This document shows, in pieces, positions 45,691-55,920 of a stretch of DNA of 64,000 bases. The position numbers and the translations under genes were made by a program. The DNA is from Rattus norvegicus (taxonomy: Eukaryota; Chordata; Mammalia; Rodentia; Muridae): contig NC_086020.1 in the NCBI RefSeq assembly GCF_036323735.1, positions 83,825,710 through 83,889,709 on the forward strand, read 5' to 3'. Positions within the stretch are counted from its first letter, which is position 1, and every line of letters begins with the position of its first letter. Under the pieces are notes generated by a model. It was not told the DNA's origin. It saw only the letters and a list, made by a program, of their open reading frames with translations, and searched no databases.

Positions 45691-45706
45691 AAGAAACATC
45701 AGCAGA

Positions 45707-46149
45707 ACTAGAAATTATCAAGATAAGTGAAAAAAATCTAGAATAAAGGGGAAATGAAGAAAGAAAAGAAGAGAAGGAAAAAGGAAGGAGGAAATTTAAA
45801 ATAATTTCATTTCTATCTTCTTTGAACCTTAGACAGGAAGTTGACCTCTCTTAGAAAGGATTTTGCATACAGATGCCAAAGATTTCCTAATTACCACAGC
45901 AGCTAATGCTGAATCGTATTGATTCTTAATGTATTAAAAACTTGATCAGAAAAGTAAGCCATAGTTCTTGAAAGGCTCTTGTAGGAGTATCACAGCAGAG
46001 ATGCTGGGACAGGGAAGCAATAGGCAAAAAGATAGCACTCCCTGAACCACCAGCCTCCTACAATAGCAGTAAGCATGCTGGGTCTCAGGGTGCCCTGTAT
46101 AAGCTCTTAATATCTATGTAATGAATGAAAGGGGTTGGTGGCTGGACAG
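45707..46149. other. Unassigned sequence
   Basis: Purine-rich at 45750-45790. Otherwise nothing recognised. Confidence 0.5.
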
Positions 46150-46195
46150 ATGAATGATGAATGAATGAATGAATGAATGAATGAATGAATGAATC
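46150..46195. repeat. (ATGA)n tetranucleotide repeat
   Basis: About 11 ATGA/TGAA units. Confidence 0.97.
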
Positions 46196-46311
46196 AGTGA
46201 AGGACTGGAACATTTACTCATACCATAGAGTGAGAATCTAACCTACTTTGTTAAGCAAGGGATAACATTCCTAAACCATAGAGTATTAATGGCGGCTGTT
46301 TGAAAATGTTT

Positions 46312-46440
46312 ATGTGAGCCAGAATAGTAGCAAACACCTTTAACCCCAGCACACAGAGGCAGAGAGAGGCAGGAGGATCATGAGTTCAAAGCCAGTCTGG
46401 TCTACATAGAAAGAAACTATCAGAAAAGGAGGAGTAGGAG
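46312..46440 (+). mobile_element. B1 SINE (7SL-derived), sense, diverged
   Basis: CACCTTTAACCCCAGCAC, GGCAGGAGGATCATGAGTTC and AAAGCCAGTCTGGTCTACAT words run in canonical B1 order. Short purine-rich tail. Confidence 0.85.
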
Positions 46441-47576
46441 GAAAGAAAGAAAGATGAAAGGGTGTAGGGGGAAGACTGAACTTGGGAACAAACTGGCTAA
46501 AACAAAACTCATCTATTTCTGGGAGGGTCACAGGTGGGATACTGTGAACTGTGGCTTGAGAAACCCTGAGTGTTCACATAGACCACGGAGGCAAACCAAG
46601 CAGAATTGGAATGAACTTCCCAACAAGGATTTTAGAAATTACAGAAGTTAAATCTATATATGGTCTTCTGTTACAGATTGGCAAGATCCAAAAGAAGCCC
46701 GCAGTGCCTTACAAAGCCAAGTCGTTTCACCATTCAATCTTGGAGAGTACACAGCCAGTGGGAAGATGATGGCCAAGGTCAACGTCAAGCCCATGAGTCC
46801 CGAATCAGTGCCCAGAATCTGTTCTCCTGTTTGAGGTACTTTCCAGGACACCTGCAGAAAGGCCAGGGGCCTCACTGTCACGTCTGAGTCCTGAGAATAA
46901 CTCAAGCAGTGGCCGTGGGGAAACAGCCGAGCCTTTAGACTCTGTGTTCACCATTGATCACACCACATCTCCACATCAAGATGTGGGATGTAGATTATGA
47001 CCTTAAGGAGGGGAGCTGGGGCACCTGAAGCTCCAAGTGAGGGGGGGAAGGTGCCCAGCGCATGGTATCTCCTTTTCCTAACACCTCGCTTGCCAGACCT
47101 GCTGAGCTGGTCCGTGAGTTGCTGCAGGTGTTGCAGGCAGCTCTGTCCCTAAACCCGGGATTGCCGAATCCTTATTCCTGTCAATGAGGCGAGAAATAGA
47201 AAGGGCACAGCTGGATTTTCTGATCACAGGTGGGGTTTGCAAGGCTTAGGGGCGTGCGGGAGTTGTCTTTTGCTGTGCTAACTGAACAGTCAGGCTGGGA
47301 GTCAAAATCCATAAAATCAAAAAGGAAATCCCATGTTTTTCGTTTTTTGTTTGTACCTGCTTCCACTTCTCGGTTGGGAAGATTCTTGAAAAAGAGAAGT
47401 GGCAATTTTGTTTGAGGTAATTAAATGAGACAAGTAAGAATCCCCCCAAAGTGAAAATCGTTGAATATAAATAATTTCAATACAACTCCTGTCTTCTCTC
47501 TACAGGCAGACTATAAATTTCCTGAGACTGGGGGGATGTTTGTCCGCTTCCTTTATTGTCCATGGTACAATATATG
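46441..47576. other. Unassigned sequence
   Basis: Several 60-83 codon frames on both strands. No domain or splice structure recognised. Confidence 0.5.
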
Positions 47577-47578
47577 GG

Positions 47579-47619
<41 letters not shown>
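47577..47619. repeat. (GC)5(AC)16 compound microsatellite
   Basis: GCGCGCGCGC followed by about 16 AC units. The alternating purine-pyrimidine run has high Z-DNA potential. Confidence 0.97.
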
Positions 47620-47621
<2 letters not shown>

Positions 47622-47970
47622 AGCAGGGATGAGTATTTATTTTTGGAATGAGTGGGGGAAAAAAACAACACAGATCTGACACAACCTCTCTCTCCATAAA
47701 AAGGAGGGCGGACCTAAAACAGAGACTTAAGTAGTATACAGAAGTAAGAGTTTGTACCTAATACATTAGGAAAGAAATGCTTGCAGCAAACAGGACACAG
47801 ACATCAGATAAGGACTGGTTTGAGTCCCGGCTCAATCACCTTCAGAAAGTTACTCCATTTCTATGAACTCAGGCTAATGACTCTGGGAACTCTCATGCCC
47901 CTGCGCTAAGACCTCCTCCGGTGGCTTCATATCTCATGGCAAGTAAAAGCCAATGCTATATCAGGAACTC
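47620..47970. other. Unassigned sequence
   Basis: Nothing recognised. Confidence 0.5.
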
Positions 47971-47973
47971 AAA

Positions 47974-48090
47974 AGTCGCCCACAGTGGCTCAGGTCTGTA
48001 ATCTCAGAACTTGGGAAACTGAGCATGTGAGTTCAAGGCCTGCCTGGATTACAAAATGAGCAAGCTCTTCGCCAACAGAATGAAACAAGA
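47974..48090 (+). mobile_element. B1-like SINE, sense, diverged
   Basis: CAGTGGCTCAGGTCTGTAATCTCAGAACTTGGGA...GAGTTCAAGGCCTGCCTGGATTAC follows the B1/7SL pattern with many substitutions. Confidence 0.75.
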
Positions 48091-48171
48091 ACTTAAAATT
48101 TTTCCCATGATGCACTGCTTACCTCCCAGAGTCTGATGTGTCTCGTCCCCATGCCTGTCACATCTCTTTGG

Positions 48172-48490
48172 GTCACTTGTTGGTAGCCACCCGTACCAGC
48201 TGTTGTCTGTTAGTACAGGGCACAGCTGTTGTCCACCCCCGAAGGACGCAGTGCGCATGCGCAAGTTTGTGTTCGCGCCAAGTCTTTGCCCCCCCCCCCG
48301 GGGCGTGCCAATGAGATCACGGCTATGTGGCCAATCAGGAAGGAACACGTTGCTTTAGGTGATATAAAGCTAATACTCTCTGGGGCCGAGGCGTCTCTCC
48401 TCTTCAAGATGCAATAAACGCTTTGCTGCAGAAGGATCCTGGTGTCCGCATGCGTTCTTGCTGGCAAGACGATAGCGCGGGACAGTCACT
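48172..48490 (+). mobile_element. IAP-like (ERVK) solo LTR with exact 6-bp TSD
   Basis: The LTR (48178-48484, 307 bp) begins TGTTGGTAGCC and ends GCGCGGGACA, flanked by GTCACT at 48172-48177 and 48485-48490. Internal signals in order: TGCGCATGCGCA (48252-48263), a C11-12/G4 stretch (48290-48304), two CCAAT words (48308-48312, 48331-48335), TATAAA (48363-48368) and AATAAA (48413-48418). Ends, length, 6-bp duplication and the GCAGAAGGATCCTGG stretch after AATAAA fit IAP-class LTRs. Proviral interior is absent, as expected after LTR-LTR recombination. Confidence 0.93.
48252..48263. promoter_or_regulatory. Perfect NRF1-type palindrome in the LTR U3
   Basis: TGCGCATGCGCA matches the known NRF1 consensus on both strands and contains two CpG pairs. 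Binding would depend on methylation. Inferred from motif only. Confidence 0.6.
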
Positions 48491-48763
48491 GATTGCCTGT
48501 TTTCTGTTTCTTAGTCTCCACTCTCCACTTGCCTCATCACCTTTCAGCAGACTGAGAAGCTGGGAAGCGTAATGCAGATGTGAAAGGGAGTAAACATCCC
48601 ATGAGGTGACCTTGATTAATAGAAAGAGAAGCCAAGCTGATAGATTCTGCTCTTCCATGAACACACCAAGACACTGCTCTCCTGAGCAAGTCCGTAGGGC
48701 CCTGACATAACAGTGAGAAAGCAATCTGCTACACTACTGGCGACTTGTGATCCTGGAGCACGA
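48491..48763. other. Unassigned sequence
   Basis: No gene or repeat recognised. Confidence 0.5.
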
Positions 48764-48907
48764 TCCCTCTCTCCCCTCCCCCTCCAACTCATCTCCCCTC
48801 TCCCTCCCCTTCCTCTTCTCCCTCTCCCTCTCCCTACCCTTCCTCTTCTCCCTCTCCCTCCCCCTTCCCTTCTCCCTATCCCTACCCTCTCCCACTCCCT
48901 CTCCTTC
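48764..48907. repeat. Polypyrimidine (CTCCCT)n tract
   Basis: About 140 bases of CTCCCTCTCC-type repeats. The proline/leucine-rich open frame at 48713-49129 is created by it. Confidence 0.93.
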
Positions 48908-49210
48908 CATGTTCTCCCAGCTCTGACCTTGTGCCTACGTAAGTCTTACTGCAGCCATCTTCAGTGTCTATTTGATGCTCTATATTCTGCTGATCTGCTG
49001 TTGTCCTCTCTCTTCCTTCTAGAAGACAAAAGGACAGAAGCATCCTTTCCCACAGCAGGTCAAATAGCCCTGGGTATTCAGTACTTGTCCCATGAACGGA
49101 TGAGTTCCTGGCGTTGTATGTTACACTAAAGATCTGTTCCCCAAACCAAGACTGTTAACATTTCTCCAATTTCTGTGAGACTCAGGGTAAGCTGTAGCAT
49201 GTTTTACATC

Positions 49211-49212
<2 letters not shown>
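48908..49212. other. Unassigned sequence
   Basis: Nothing recognised. Confidence 0.5.

Positions 49213-49258
<46 letters not shown>
49213..49258. repeat. (AC)n microsatellite
   Basis: About 23 AC units. Confidence 0.98.
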
Positions 49259-49260
<2 letters not shown>

Positions 49261-49410
49261 ATATCTTCTCTAGGAGTAAAATAATGTATATTAAGAAATA
49301 TGTTTATGTACATTTAAGATATCCCTTCAATCAAATCATTTTGCCCTATTCTTAATTGCATATTATCCCCAGCATTCTTACCCATGTAAAATACAAACAT
49401 GATCAAAAAC

Positions 49411-49654
49411 AGGAGTGTAGACCAGCCATGATCCTACAGTCCCAGCACTTAGGAAGCTTAGAGACAGCAGGACAGATGGAGAATATGAAATCCCTGGTGA
49501 CACAGAGAGGCACTGTGGAGAGAAAAGAGAATAGAAGACAAAACCAAGGAATAGAGATGAACTTCAGGAAGCTGTATGGGGTAGAGTTGGTAGGATCCAT
49601 GAGAAAAAAGAACTGCATGACAATCTACATAAGGAAAGAGAGAAGGAAGGAAAT

Positions 49655-49657
<3 letters not shown>
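49411..49657 (+). other. Possible degenerate B1-like sequence
   Basis: CCAGCCATGATCCTACAGTCCCAGCACTTAGGAAGC resembles the first part of B1. The rest is too diverged for a firm call. Confidence 0.35.

Positions 49658-49694
<37 letters not shown>
49658..49694. repeat. (GACA)n tetranucleotide repeat
   Basis: About 9 units. Confidence 0.97.
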
Positions 49695-50210
49695 CAAAAA
49701 TAGAGATAGGAGGGTGGGAGAGAGACAGAGAGATTTAGACAATGCTATTTCAACTCCACAAACTTAATATTATGATTTATGCTCTTGAAATTCACTTTGC
49801 TTTTCTTCTTAAGAGTTATTTTTTCCCCATACATTTCCTGAAGAATTCGGTAATTGAACTGGCTCCTCTAAGAGGCACACTTTCTCAGAGACTCAGATTC
49901 CAAACACTGAGTTAGTGCTATAAATAAGTTCAAAATATATAACAAGTAAACAATGATAACATATAATATATTCATTAATTTATTTATTATTTGCTAATAA
50001 AAAGTTCTTAATAGAAATAAGGTTTTCCTTTATGGTTACATATGAAGAAAATTCAAATACATCAGAGAAAAGATTCACCAAAAGAATTTAGTGAGACTGA
50101 AATACTTAAAATTAACAAAAAAAAATAGTCATTGTATACTAAAACTGAGAAATAATGAAAATATGTAACAGAAGACCATATCTGTGGTTTTTTTTGTTAA
50201 TTTTTGTTTA
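49695..50210. other. Unassigned AT-rich sequence
   Basis: No gene or repeat recognised. Confidence 0.5.
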
Positions 50211-50213
50211 TAT

Positions 50214-50340
50214 TTTTTTGTTTTTTGTTCTTTAAACAAAATCTTACTGTATAACCCAGGCCCTCAACTTCTTGATCCTCCTGCCTCAGTCTCCCTTGTG
50301 CTGGAACTGCAGATACGTGCCCACACTGCTGGCTTTGAAG
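50214..50340 (-). mobile_element. B1-type SINE, antisense, diverged
   Basis: CCTCCTGCCTCAGTCTCCC...GTGCTGGAACTGCAGATACG is the complement of the B1/7SL first domain, preceded by T-rich sequence (antisense A-tail). Confidence 0.72.
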
Positions 50341-50974
50341 ACCACACTTAAGGTCAAGAAAAAAGCAAATACGTGTCTGACTTGCACGAAGGAGGAGGAG
50401 CCTGTGTGAGGCAACCAGTAACATCCTAAAGAGCACAAACGTACACTCGAGCAAATGCAACGATGCCCAGGAATCTTCTGTAGGAACACTGCATAAATAA
50501 CAAAATCATTCTCAGTCAATGCGCAAGTCTGATGTGAGTCGCACCTTAAGTTAGTAGGGATCTTATGTCCACCGGTGCAGTCGGTTTGTGCTCATCGACA
50601 ATAAACTCGAGTCCCAGTAACGTGTGGAAGAAGAGCCCCAGCTTCGAGTCTTCTACTTCCCTCTTCCATGTCTCCATCACCCTGCCTGTCCGCTGCACGA
50701 ATCTCAATCTCTGCCTGCTTGAATATTGTCCTGCGAGTCTGTCCGTCCTTGTCTCTGTGTCTATATCTGTCTCTGGGTGTCCGTTACAAAGGGGTTTTCC
50801 TCTCTCATTTGTTGAGCAGCATGGAAAGCATCACATGGGGAAGGGAGGGTGGATATTTTAGAAAAATCTTAACAGAGTTTTACAAGAAATGAAGTCTCTG
50901 ACCCCATGATGACCCAGATACCTACCTCCATCCCACCCTACCCCTCCCCCCTCTCTCACATGCGCGCGCGTGCA

Positions 50975-50977
<3 letters not shown>
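50341..50977. other. Unassigned sequence
   Basis: A 98-codon plus-strand frame (50565-50861) has no recognisable domain. Confidence 0.5.

Positions 50978-51009
<32 letters not shown>
50962..51009. repeat. (GCGC)/(CA)n microsatellite
   Basis: GCGCGCG followed by an (CA) run of about 15 units. Z-DNA-prone. Confidence 0.95.
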
Positions 51010-51012
<3 letters not shown>

Positions 51013-51105
51013 CATGTGTGCACATTCTTTTCTATCAAGCAATATGAGTGCTGCTTTCAGTACTTATGATGGATATTCATTTTATAAGGCCACCAAATGA
51101 TTATC

Positions 51106-51237
51106 ATTACATACATACATACACACATACACGCATACATACATACATACATACACACACACATACATACACATACATACATACATATACGTACACACAC
51201 ATACATACATATACATATACACATACATGCACACATG
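51106..51237. repeat. (ACAT)n with (AC) and (ATAC) variants
   Basis: About 130 bases of ACAT/ACAC repeats. It explains the His/Thr/Tyr-rich and Cys/Val-rich frames. Confidence 0.96.
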
Positions 51238-52429
51238 CTCTTGGATTCAGGGCATGGAAAAGCACATAACTTAAGATTACAACTGTGCGGTGGCTTAAGT
51301 TGTGAAAGTTGGTTATATGTGAAATCCAAGGCAAGTAAGGCTGATTGTATCACTGCTCCCTTAAAGGCGGGTTAAACAAACAGGCTGCGCGCACAGTAGG
51401 ATAGCAGTCTTAAGTCTTTAGTGACCTCAGAGTGAGTTGTTAACTCTGGCTGTGAGGTCCAGCAAAAGTTCCAGTCTCAGAATGTAGATGTTGTTTTTGA
51501 AAAAATGTGCTGCCACTGGCCAGAGAGTCTGATTATACAGTTCATCTAAATAACAAGCAAGCCTAGCATCGAGGAAGAGTAGCAGTGGGAAGAGCTGAGG
51601 GCACACAGACAGACTGACTGACTGACTGACTCAGCATAGAAGAGACAATCCGGAGACAGACTCACATGACTGAAAACTGAGCGCACAATAAAAACGATGA
51701 CACCTCACTGAGCCAGCAGACACTATCTTTCTCACAGACCACACTGGGGCGGAAGGCTGAATCTTTACTCACGTTGTGCATCAGGACAAATGTCCAACCG
51801 TAGATATTTAAATGTAAGCAAGAATATATCGTAAAAGAAAATGTGGATAGATTTCTCTTTAACTTGGGGATAAAGTCTATTTCCTTGATTAGGATCTGAG
51901 ATCTAGACGAGATACAGGACATGTCTGCAGGGGGAGGAAGACCCCGCTTTCTCTTGAGAATCGGAGTATTGATTGATATGCCCGGCTCGCTCCAGTGAAG
52001 GCCACACCCCCAAGAGTACACGCGCAGCACAAATTGGACTTTCTAGGTGAAAAGACAAAGCTACACAGTCGGGTGGGTAAGAACTGGGAGGATATAGGGG
52101 AGAGTGTATATGATCAAAGCACATTGTACAAAATCTCAGAAAACCTAATTAAAAACAATGGGAAATTGATGTATTTAATTATCTTTTAAAAAACCTTTTT
52201 ACTTCCCACACATTTGACAGTTATATTATGATCATATTTCCCCAACATTGCTCTTCCTTTATGGTTAAATAGAAAACATGTAAATAAAGTAAAAATGACA
52301 CTTAATACACTAAGAAAAATACAAAGGTCAATGAACTTAATTTGTAAGGAGGTTCTAATAAAAAAGAAAAGACCAATCCTAGTAGTCAATGATAGAAATA
52401 TCAGCAGGACACTTGTGGAGAAATGAATA
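51238..52429. other. Unassigned sequence with short (GACT)n at 51605-51632
   Basis: Apart from the six-unit GACT repeat, nothing recognised. A 122-codon minus-strand frame (51662-52030) has no domain. Confidence 0.45.
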
Positions 52430-52960
52430 CGGCTGACGCATTGACAGACAACAAGACGCTCTGCTTTGCTTGTAATAAGACAAATGCCAATTAAAATTGC
52501 CCCGAGATTCCATTAGATGGAAATGCATCAGATATTAAATGCATATGCTTATAACAACACAGAAAGATGAGAAAAGAAAAACTTCCTCAGTCACCTGTGC
52601 TGGATGTTTGAGAGCCGGTTCATTATAGTAAACATCAGCAAGCAGAGAGAAAAACTCAACCAGCACCCTGACTTTATTATTAAATGTCTCTCGTGGGTGC
52701 AAGCCCACTTTCAGGGTCTAACCCAATGGGCTACTGATGAGAATTTGAAAAAAAGAATTCCAAGGGCTATTTATTCATTGCCGTCTCTTTGGTGTGATGC
52801 AGGACACTTAGAACAACCCAACTGCACATCAACCAGATTCTCAGTAAATCATTCAGGAATCATAGTACCACATGGTTCTATGGTACTGTGCAGCTATGCA
52901 GAAGGATGAGTATATTTGCATTATGAGATGATTTCTATGACTAAATATGAAGAGGAAGGG
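52430..52960 (+). mobile_element. Possible ancient L1/HAL1-type fragment
   Basis: Words such as GACAAATGCCAATTAAAATTGC and ATGGTACTGTGCAGCTATGCAG resemble the degenerate 3' portion of very old L1/HAL1 elements. Too diverged for certainty. Confidence 0.4.
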
Positions 52961-53594
52961 TGGAGAGATCAGTGAGTAGGGTGGGCTAAGGAAGAGGGAG
53001 GACATGACGATGAATCTATGGACAATTCACTTAAATTCTTTTAAACACAAAAATATAAATATTTGTAAAGAGTCACCTACAGACAAAAATAACAGAGTAG
53101 AATAGGCAACAAAATTGAACACAGGAGGACTCTCTGAGGCTGCTAGAATTCCCATCTGCACCTTTCTAGCAACAAATTCACAGCGTGAAAATACGAACAG
53201 ACCTTAAGCTGTTTTCAGCTACTAATTGCTCCTCAAGAGTTGCTGTTCTGAAGACTGTGTGCACACATGCACACTCAATGCCACACACTTATCCTTTCCC
53301 ATTGATCTCTAGCTGGACTGTCCATGACGTGAGGCCACATCCATCCAGGACAGCCTACTTCCACATCGTGCAACCCACACACACAATGTTGAAATGTGTT
53401 TGCTGTAGTCAGGGGCAAATAGTCATTCTCCCCCTACGCCAACAAGTCTTAGTGTGTTGGAATCCCAAAGCCCAGGATTGATTGATTGATTTGTTTATTT
53501 AAAGACACTGTAGAAATTTATATTAAAGCTTTGTTTAAAAGGTAGGTATGAACATAAGTGGGTTTTTTGTTTGAACTGGGGTCACATCTCTAAG
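52961..53594. other. Unassigned sequence
   Basis: No gene recognised. A short GATTGATTGATT run is at 53477-53490. Confidence 0.5.

Positions 53595-53629
<35 letters not shown>
53595..53629. repeat. (GT)n microsatellite
   Basis: About 16 GT units. Confidence 0.96.
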
Positions 53630-53630
<1 letters not shown>

Positions 53631-54177
53631 TTGTCTGTGTATGCATGCATATATATGCTAATAATATCCAACATCTTGGTCCCAAGCACTTTGGATATAC
53701 TTTGTGCTGACAGTCACGGCAGAAAAACACAACAAGAACGCCCTGCTGTTCCCTTTCTGACTCATGTCCTGGGGGAAGTTACCCCACCCCTAGCATCACT
53801 GTCAGTGACAAACAACCTGCACAGATAGGCTGTGTGGTCTGATTCATGCTGCAGAATTGCTCTGGGCCCTGGCAGTAGCTGGTTGGACAACTTTGTGTAC
53901 TATTCCATGCCTGATCCAAGTTCCCTTCTCCTGAGGGTTCTTCCTTTAAAGATCCCTTACACAGGTTCCTCAGTTGGTTATATTCGTGGAAACCGAGTTC
54001 AAAGCAGCTGGCCTGCTAAGTCAGGCCTTTTGGTACCCACAGCCCCTTTCCAGCTGGGAAGAGTCTGTCTAGTCCTGATGTTAGACAAGACTGCAGTTTG
54101 ACATCCCTGATGGCAACTGCCCTTCCCTCGGCAGTTCTTACAGACAGGGGGAGTCTGGGTTTAACATTAACCAGTGA
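53630..54177. other. Unassigned sequence
   Basis: Nothing recognised. Confidence 0.5.
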
Positions 54178-54398
54178 AGGGAGCTGTGGAGATGGTTCCA
54201 ATGATAAAGTTCTTGTTTTTCAAGTTCAAAGACGCGCAGTTCAATCCTGGATCACACATAAAAGCTGGATGTGGCGGTACGTACTAGGGAGAGCAGTGCT
54301 CTGGAAGCTTTCTTTAGTGGATCTCTAGGGCTTGCTGTTCAGCTGGTCTACAAGGCAAACTCTGGGCCAACGAAACACCTCCTGCCCAGGTACAAAAA
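54178..54398 (+). mobile_element. B4-like composite SINE, diverged
   Basis: A tRNA-like head (GGAGATGGTTCCAATGATAAAG, B-box-like AGTTCAATCC) is followed by a B1-like start (AAAGCTGGATGTGGCGGTAC), the arrangement of B4-type fusions. Interrupted at its 3' side by the ID element below. Confidence 0.6.
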
Positions 54399-54521
54399 AC
54401 AAAAAATAGGGGCTGGGGATTTAGCTCAGTGGTAGAGCGCTTACCTAGGAAGCGCAAGGCCCTGGGTTCGGTCCCCGGCTCCGAAAAAAAAAAAAAGAAG
54501 CAAAAAAAAAACAAAAAATAG
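54399..54521 (+). mobile_element. BC1-like ID SINE with intact pol III boxes and 11-bp TSD
   Basis: Body from 54409: GGGGCTGGGGATTTAGCTCA..., A box TAGCTCAGTGG, B box GGTTCGGTCC, end CCCGGCTCCG, A-tail 54484-54496 and a second A-rich stretch. Flanked by ACAAAAAATAG (54399-54409 and 54511-54521; the shared G leaves the exact border open by one base). Closest of the three ID copies here to the neuronal BC1 RNA pattern as I recall it, so probably young and potentially transcribable. Confidence 0.95.
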
Positions 54522-55768
54522 AGGTGGATGTTACTTGAGGAATGACTACAAAGATTCTCCTTTGGCTTCCACACCCATGAGCACACATATGTACACACAG
54601 AGATGTCTATAAAATAAAAGGCTTCCTAAGGCAGAAAATCCATCGTCTCCCTACCAGATTCCCTGAACTCACACAGCATTTCCTCATGAAGAAGTGAGAA
54701 AGAGTCTGAAGTCCTGATTTTGAAGGAGTTTGAGAGAGAGTGAGCATTTTGTACTGGTTTTTCTGTTTTGCTGTAAGTACAGCAAACAGACAGAAAGGCC
54801 ATTCTGAAACCGCTCTGCCTTTGATCGGGTACGGCAGGTCTGAGCAGTGTGTAAACCGGACCAGTTAGCTGTTGCTTTCCAGGCTTGTGTTAGCCTCAGA
54901 GTAAGCTCCTCGTCCATTCCTGGTGCTCAACTTCCACTAGGACATCTCAGAAGCAAGTCTCAGAGGAAAACCACTGCAGAACTACTCCAGCCAGCCAGTT
55001 TTCCAAGCAAGGATTCTGTTAAGTTGTCTCTGGACATCAAGTGTTTTCCTTCCAGAACTATCACCCAAAATTCCATGTTAAGCTGCTGTAGATACAGTTA
55101 GATGTGCTGCATTCAGAGAGGATGGGATTCCCTTCTATCCAGAGTGGCTTCCTCCCACTCTCTCACTCTTCCCTGGGCCGTCCTAAGCTCGGTATCACTT
55201 CAGTTAATGCTTGCTACTTCTGTCTTCATTTCTGGCCTGACTTTTGAACCTGTGTTCCAGTCACTCCTGCCACTACTTCCTCCTGCATTTGTGAAAATAT
55301 ACTACGTGTCCCGCCATTTTACGCAGGCCAGAAAATGGATGGAAGGAAGATTGACCTTGAGAACAGCGGTTCTCAACAGAGGAAGGCAATCGGGTATAGT
55401 CAAAAGATGGTTGGAATCTCGGTCATCAGATTGGAAGCCATCGTGGAATTTTACTGAGGGATGCAGGGAAGGGAGAAGGGTGATCTCACTCGCTGTGGCT
55501 CTAAATGGCACCAGGGTGAGTATGAAGGATTGATGTGTTTCAACAGATACAGAAGGGAGAGCTGGGAAATTGTAGGTTGATATCATTATACAGGTGAGGG
55601 CTGGCACAAGTTAGATAAAGAACATGATTGGAGTAAAAGAATAAGGTGGGGACAAAGTTTTTTGCAAGGAGGGAGAGAAGGAGAAGGAAGGAGAATCAAA
55701 ATGGAGATTGAGAAGGATGACCTAAATCTGGGTGGTTCTGAATTGTCGAAGTAGCTGGGATGGATTTC
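54522..55768. other. Unassigned sequence
   Basis: A 143-codon plus-strand frame (55102-55533) and overlapping minus-strand frames have no recognised domain. Purine-rich at 55660-55700. Confidence 0.45.
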
Positions 55769-55920
55769 TATAGGCAAATTTATCTTATCTAGGTGGGCAG
55801 TTTATATCCTTATCAATTGGTTATAAGTTTATTGTGGATGTATTGTGGATTGAGAATTTAACATATAATTCCGGTTGTTGGGTTACAGTTTGCTGTTGAG
55901 TCATGATTTCACTGGGAGTT
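55769..55920 (+). mobile_element. Interspersed repeat copy B (inverted partner of 25585-25741)
   Basis: Shares TTATCTTATCTAGGTGGG, ATCAATTGG-type and GTGGATGTATTGTGGATTGA words with the reverse complement of the 25.6-kb copy. Family not named. Confidence 0.6.

Larger units (their letters stand above)
40465..45706 (+). mobile_element. L1 insertion with a ~4 kb 3' transduction, perfect 16-bp TSD
   Basis: AAGAAACATCAGCAGA occurs exactly at 40465-40480 and 45691-45706. Immediately inside the left copy a young L1 starts abruptly in late ORF2. Immediately before the right copy is an 8-10 A run preceded by ATTAAA (45662-45667). Between them lie the L1 3' end with its own A-rich tail (to about 41680), then about 4 kb of non-L1 AT-rich sequence interrupted by an older L1. 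One readthrough L1 transcript, polyadenylated at a downstream signal and reinserted, explains all borders. A weak competing sign is GTCATTAG just after the inner A-tail, which also occurs 2 bases before the left TSD (40456-40463). It does not touch the L1 border, so I treat it as chance. Confidence 0.82.

Noticed and set aside
48713..49129. 138-codon Pro/Leu-rich frame
   Set aside because: Created by a polypyrimidine tract. The flanks show no gene structure.
55102..55533. 143-codon plus-strand frame as a novel gene
   Set aside because: No recognisable domain and comparable frames on the opposite strand. Kept only as unassigned sequence.
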